Below are positions 5,325 to 8,370 of a DNA stretch of 8,370 nt, one piece after another. Within the stretch, counting starts at the first letter, position 1, and each line of letters opens with the position of its first letter. A program made the translations under genes and the position numbers. The stretch is from NCBI GenBank assembly GCA_038327685.1, contig JBBQLH010000132.1, positions 1 to 8,370 on the forward strand, given 5' to 3'. The notes under the pieces were generated by a model that did not search any database, had not been told where the DNA came from, and worked only from the letters and a program-made list of their open reading frames with translations. This DNA comes from DASQFQ01 sp038327685. Its GTDB lineage: Bacteria; Actinomycetota; Thermoleophilia; Solirubrobacterales; Solirubrobacteraceae.

Positions 5325-6794
5325 ATGGCTGTCCAACCTTCGCGCCCGCCCCGAGTTTCCGTGTCAGATGGCACCAAGACGGTTCCCGTCTCGGGGGCGC
5401 TGCTGCGCCTGGCTTCCGACGACCGCCTGGTCGAGCAGGTCCGCGCCGGCTCAGCGCGCGCCTTCGAAGTGGCCTATGACCGCCACCACCGCGGCATCCT
5501 CACCTTCTGCCGCCACATGCTCGGGTCCGTCGAGGAGGCCGAGGACGCCGTCCAGCACACCTTCATGGCCGCCTTCCGCGACCTCGTCGGCTCCACGAAA
5601 CCGATCCAGCTACGGCCCTGGCTGTACACGATCGCGCGCAACCGCTGCCTCACCCTCCTGCGGGCGCGGCGCGAGTATCCCGTGGCCGAGGTCGAGCCGC
5701 CCGCGACGGAGAACCTGTCGGCCGAGGTCGAGCGCCGCCAGGACCTGCGCGACCTGCTCGGCGACGTCGCCGGCCTGCCCGACGAGCAGCGAGCGGCGCT
5801 CGTCCTGGCCGAGATCGGCGCGCTCTCGCACGAGGAGATCGCCGTGGTGATCGGCGTGCCGCGGGTGAAGGTGAAGGCGCTGGTGTTCCAGGCCCGTACC
5901 TCGCTGGCCGCCAGCCGCCGGGCGCGCGAGACGCCGTGCACGGAGATCCGCGAGCAGCTTGCGAACCTCCGCGGCGGCGCGCTGCGACGCTCGACGCCGC
6001 GCCGGCACCTGCGCGAGTGCGCGGGCTGCCGCGAGTTCCGCGACGACGTCAAGGCACAGCGCCGCGACCTGGCCCTCGTCCTTCCCGTGGCGCCCATGTT
6101 GGCGCTCAAGGGCGCCGTGCTGGGCGCCGTCTTCGGTTCCGGCGCGGCCGGCGGCGGCGCGGCCGCGGGCGGTGGAGCGTTTGCCGCGAAGGCGCTCGTC
6201 GCCGTCGCCCTCGTGGGCGGCGGCACCGTCGCCGGGCTCGAGGCGATACGAGTGGCCGCTAAGCCCGACCGCGCGAGCGCCCGCCCCGGCGAGCGAACCC
6301 CGACGGCGACGAATGAGCCCGTTCGTTCCGCGGCGCCACCGCCGGTGAGCGCGGCGGCTGTCCCGGTCGCAGTCGTGGAGGAGGAGCGGGCCGAGGCCCG
6401 GCCGCGCAGGCGGCGCACCCCTCGGCGGACCCACCGGTCCGACTCGCGGGTGCAGGGAATCGACCGGCTGCAGTCGCAGCCGGAGCAGCGGTCGAAGTCG
6501 CGCCGCGAGGAGAAGCTCCACGCGAAGCGCCTCAAGCGCGAACGCAAGGTCGAGCGGAAGCTCCGCCCCGCGCGCCCGGAGAAGCTCAAGCGGGCACGCA
6601 ACGAGCGGTCCGCTCGCCGCCACTCAGCGGCCACGCCCACCCCCAAGGCCCCGCGCAAGGCTAAGCGCGAACGCCAGCCGAAGCCCGTCGCCACGGCGGC
6701 GCCGGTCGCCGAGCCCACCATCACGCCCGACCTCCCCGAAGTCGAGAGCGAGGCGCCCGAAGTCGAGAGCGAGGCGCACGGCAAGCCGCGTTAG
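5325..6794 (+). CDS. ECF sigma factor fused to zinc-finger anti-sigma-like, membrane and polybasic domains
   Basis: From ATG 5325 the product is 489 residues, more than twice a typical ECF sigma factor (about 170-200). Region 2 (about 33-115) carries AFEVAYDRHHRGIL, EDAVQHTFMAAF and LRPWLYTIARNRCL. Region 4 (about 138-198) carries LPDEQRAALVLAEIGALSHEEIA and a helix-turn-helix. A cysteine/histidine site follows, C205...H228-x3-C232-x2-C235, matching the ligand pattern of zf-HC2 anti-sigma domains. Gly/Ala-rich hydrophobic segments come next (about 250-270 and 290-308), then a disordered, strongly Arg/Lys-rich tail (about 311-470) and a short acidic end with a duplicated heptapeptide. ECF groups with C-terminal zinc-finger and membrane extensions are known in Actinobacteria. 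I infer a membrane-held sigma factor regulated in cis, perhaps released by proteolysis. Other in-frame starts are TTG 5271, GTG 5322 and GTG 5361; none has a good ribosome-binding site. Confidence 0.88.
   Translation: MAVQPSRPPRVSVSDGTKTVPVSGALLRLASDDRLVEQVRAGSARAFEVAYDRHHRGILTFCRHMLGSVEEAEDAVQHTFMAAFRDLVGSTKPIQLRPWLYTIARNRCLTLLRARREYPVAEVEPPATENLSAEVERRQDLRDLLGDVAGLPDEQRAALVLAEIGALSHEEIAVVIGVPRVKVKALVFQARTSLAASRRARETPCTEIREQLANLRGGALRRSTPRRHLRECAGCREFRDDVKAQRRDLALVLPVAPMLALKGAVLGAVFGSGAAGGGAAAGGGAFAAKALVAVALVGGGTVAGLEAIRVAAKPDRASARPGERTPTATNEPVRSAAPPPVSAAAVPVAVVEEERAEARPRRRRTPRRTHRSDSRVQGIDRLQSQPEQRSKSRREEKLHAKRLKRERKVERKLRPARPEKLKRARNERSARRHSAATPTPKAPRKAKRERQPKPVATAAPVAEPTITPDLPEVESEAPEVESEAHGKPR
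6735..6776 (+). repeat. Exact tandem duplication of a 21-bp unit
   Basis: The 21 bases at 6735-6755 are repeated without change at 6756-6776. They lie in frame near the end of the sigma-factor gene and encode PEVESEA twice, forming an acidic tip after the polybasic tail. Perfect identity suggests a recent slippage event. Confidence 0.85.
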
Positions 6795-6807
6795 CCGCTC
6801 CCCACCG

Positions 6808-6822
6808 CGAGGCGTGGCCTCG
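6808..6822 (+). terminator. Weak terminator-like hairpin after the sigma-factor gene
   Basis: CGAGGC (6808-6813) and GCCTCG (6817-6822) form a perfect 6-bp stem with a GTG loop, 13 bases past the TAG. An alternative 5-bp stem GGCGT/ACGCC overlaps it. No T-run follows, so termination is suggested only by position between convergent genes. Confidence 0.3.
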
Positions 6823-7071
6823 ACGCCCGGCCTGCGGCCGATGAACGGCGGGATTGAGCGCGAGCCGTCCTGACGATCAGTGCGGACTGCAGGCGCCGCT
6901 ACTGGGCCGCGCCGGGTAGCTCCGCCGACCCGTGTCCTCACGCGCATCGCTTCGCGGCCGCTGCGCTCGGGCCTGCCGGCCTACGCTTGACCGTCGCGGG
7001 CGTGCGAAGAGCCAGCAGCGCCCCCCGCAGCGACCGACCGGGCGTCGCAGAACCGCCTCGCGAGCAGCGGT

Positions 7072-7503
7072 TCAGAAAACGGCCCCGTCCGATAAATAAC
7101 GGAACTCAAGAGTGTCCGGTACCGCTAGGCTAGGAGCTCTTCTTCGGCTGCTATGCCGACCCGGACGCGTTGCCGGAGGTCCATCAGCTCCCCGCGCTGA
7201 TCGAGGCCGAGTTGCATCAGCTCGGCCGCGCCGCGACGCGCTCCCGCCGGCGATGCGCGGGTCGCTCCCCCCTGAGGCGGACCCACGTCGCCCCTCGCGC
7301 GACAAGTGGAGCAGTGATACCTCGACGATGACAATGCCTGGACCGCCGAGCGCCCCAGCCGCGAGCCGGTGGCTGCCGGCCGATGCGGGTGGTGGGTTGG
7401 GCGGTAGGCACACTACTCCGCGGCGCGGACACCAGCGGCGGAGCAACCACCAGCGCGCTCGTCGAGCGTCGCCGGGTCGGCGGCACGAATACCCCGTTCC
7501 TCC
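7072..7503. other. Unrelated sequence replacing the 3' end of the HD-GYP gene
   Basis: From 7503 leftward the sequence has no HD-GYP similarity in any minus-strand frame. Short coding-like patches occur on the plus strand: 7134 to about 7235 (LFFGCYADPDALPEVHQL and after), which follows an in-frame TAG and has no start codon, and 7383 to about 7500 (GTLLRGADTSGG and GGTNTPFLP). I recognise none of them. An AT-richer patch (about 7071-7110) contains GATAAATAACGGAACTC, unusual for this DNA. No transposase or repeat was found that would identify an insertion, so a deletion, inversion or other rearrangement is equally possible. Confidence 0.45.
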
Positions 7504-8370
7504 CACGAGCGGGATCTCGGTCCCGCGCAACCCGCGCGGGTAGCCCGAGCCGTCCCAGTGCTCGTGGTGCGTGAGCGCAATCTCCTCCGCCATCCGCACG
7601 ATCGACGAGCGGCTGCCGGCGAGGATCTCCGCGCCCACCGTCGTGTGCCGGCGCACGCGGTCGCGCTCGCCGTCGTCGAGCGGCCCCGGCTTGTGGAGGA
7701 TCGAGTCGGGCACCCCGACCTTGCCGATGTCGTGCATCGGCGCCGCGTGCAGCAGGGTCTCGCACTCGGCCGGCGGCAGGCCGATGACCTTGCCGAGATG
7801 GGCACAGACGCGGCTCATGCGCGTGATGTGGCGTCCCGTCTCGGGGTCGTGCAACTCGGCCACTTGCCCGAGCCGGTGGACGATCTCGAGCTGGGAGTGG
7901 CGCAGGTCCTGGGTGCGCTTTCGGACGCGCCGCTCGAGCATCCAGTTGTCGCGGATGACGAGCTCCTTCTCGTCGATCAGCAGCCGCGCCAGGACGCCGA
8001 GCATCCGCCGGACCGCCTCCGGATGCGCGGCGAGCACCGCGTCGAGGTCCTCGGCGCCGATCTCGACGGTCTCGCTCGCCTCGACGGCGACCACCGTCGC
8101 CGTCCGCGGCGTGCGGTCGAGCACGGCGAGCTCACCGAACGCGTGACCCGGGCCGAGGCGCGCGAGGACGTAGCGCTCGACGCCCTCCGAGCGGCGCACC
8201 TCGAGCACCCCCGAGCGCACGAGGTGCACGGCGTCGCCGGGCGCGCCCTCCTCGAACACGGTCTCCCCCGCGGCGTAGCGCCGCCGCCGCGCGCGCTCAG
8301 CCAGCGTGTCGAGCGCCGCCGGCGGGAGGCAGCCGAGCAGCTCGCTGCGCCGCAGATCCGCTTGGTCAAC
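7072..8370 (-). CDS. Cyclic-nucleotide-binding/HD-GYP protein, 5'-partial, HD-GYP domain interrupted
   Basis: The frame is open to the window edge, so the start lies beyond it; GTG 8259 is internal, because the preceding 37 residues (LLGCLPPAALDTLAERA and after) are the normal lead-in of a cNMP-binding domain. Counting from the edge, residues 1-135 form that domain, with FGELAVLDRTPRTATV as the phosphate-binding cassette. A coiled linker (LERRVRKRTQDLRHSQLEI) follows, then an HD-GYP phosphodiesterase domain from about residue 165. Its early His (H181), HD pair H213-D214, K217, H242, HH268-269 and GYP 276-278 are all present, as in active cyclic-di-GMP hydrolases. After IPLV (residue 289, base 7504) the expected stretch with the AD-x-Y/F-DA metal ligand and RPYR is absent in all three frames. 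The remaining 143 residues are Arg/Pro/Gly-rich and unlike any domain. I infer a disrupted gene; if expressed it lacks a conserved metal ligand and the C-terminal helices. Confidence 0.82.
   Translation of the reverse strand, partial: VDQADLRRSELLGCLPPAALDTLAERARRRRYAAGETVFEEGAPGDAVHLVRSGVLEVRRSEGVERYVLARLGPGHAFGELAVLDRTPRTATVVAVEASETVEIGAEDLDAVLAAHPEAVRRMLGVLARLLIDEKELVIRDNWMLERRVRKRTQDLRHSQLEIVHRLGQVAELHDPETGRHITRMSRVCAHLGKVIGLPPAECETLLHAAPMHDIGKVGVPDSILHKPGPLDDGERDRVRRHTTVGAEILAGSRSSIVRMAEEIALTHHEHWDGSGYPRGLRGTEIPLVGGTGYSCRRPGDARRARWWLLRRWCPRRGVVCLPPNPPPASAGSHRLAAGALGGPGIVIVEVSLLHLSREGRRGSASGGSDPRIAGGSASRRGRADATRPRSARGADGPPATRPGRHSSRRRAPSLAVPDTLEFRYLSDGAVF

Noticed and set aside
5474..6784. 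Long minus-strand open frame (436 codons) opposite the sigma-factor gene, and a second one at 5610-6623
   Set aside because: Both are antisense to a gene with clear sigma-factor motifs; they are Ser/Arg/Ala-rich or Leu/Arg/Ala-rich without domains, as expected from high-GC shadow frames.
7112..7543. Plus-strand open frame of 143 codons opposite the truncated HD-GYP gene
   Set aside because: Composition is Arg/Pro/Ser-rich with no ribosome-binding site or domain, and its right end overlaps the genuine HD-GYP coding sequence in antisense.
1..8370. CRISPR array, rRNA, or complete transposase/integrase gene
   Set aside because: No regularly spaced repeat series, rRNA signature or recombinase motif was found in either strand by reading.

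Overview
The window is very GC-rich, and its clear genes end nearly every codon in G or C. The gene set is signalling-heavy: membrane GAF/HD-GYP receptors, a LuxR-type response regulator, and an ECF sigma factor fused to its own zinc-finger/membrane tail. Composition and architectures suggest a high-GC actinobacterium, most likely of the Thermoleophilia/Solirubrobacterales type. This is inference; no rRNA or other marker gene is present.

Layout. Positions 1-1930 are gene-poor and look like accessory or decayed DNA. They hold a tandem 19-bp repeat resembling an IS21-family terminus (about 90-140), a perfect 8-bp dyad (166-186), one small hypothetical ORF (308-625), overlapping GC palindromes (907-932), and on the minus strand the 3' half of a tRNA with a GUC anticodon (1032-1078) followed by a 10-bp hairpin. 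The 5' half of that tRNA is absent, as expected of an attachment-site scar or tRNA remnant. Positions 1931-3856 encode a 641-residue protein: two membrane helices, coiled coil, GAF, HD-GYP and GGDEF. Both cyclic-di-GMP catalytic domains have lost their signature residues. After about 490 bases with only a possible leader peptide comes a NarL/LuxR-type response regulator (4344-5018) whose translation start is anomalous. Next is an ECF sigma factor with a fused zinc-binding anti-sigma-like domain, membrane segment(s) and a long polybasic tail (about 5325-6794). Convergent to it, running off the right edge on the minus strand (7072-8370), is a cyclic-nucleotide-binding/HD-GYP protein. Its HD-GYP motifs are intact up to GYP, but the domain is cut near 7503 and replaced by about 143 residues of unrelated sequence.

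How the parts may work together (inference). The locus looks like a signal-transduction neighbourhood centred on cyclic nucleotides. One HD-GYP protein appears repurposed as a non-catalytic membrane sensor or scaffold, and the other is truncated. The response regulator lacks an adjacent histidine kinase, and the sigma factor carries its regulator in cis. The most unusual items are the doubly degenerate HD-GYP/GGDEF receptor, the interrupted HD-GYP gene, the start region of the response regulator, and the tRNA remnant. No CRISPR array, complete transposase, integrase or rRNA was seen.
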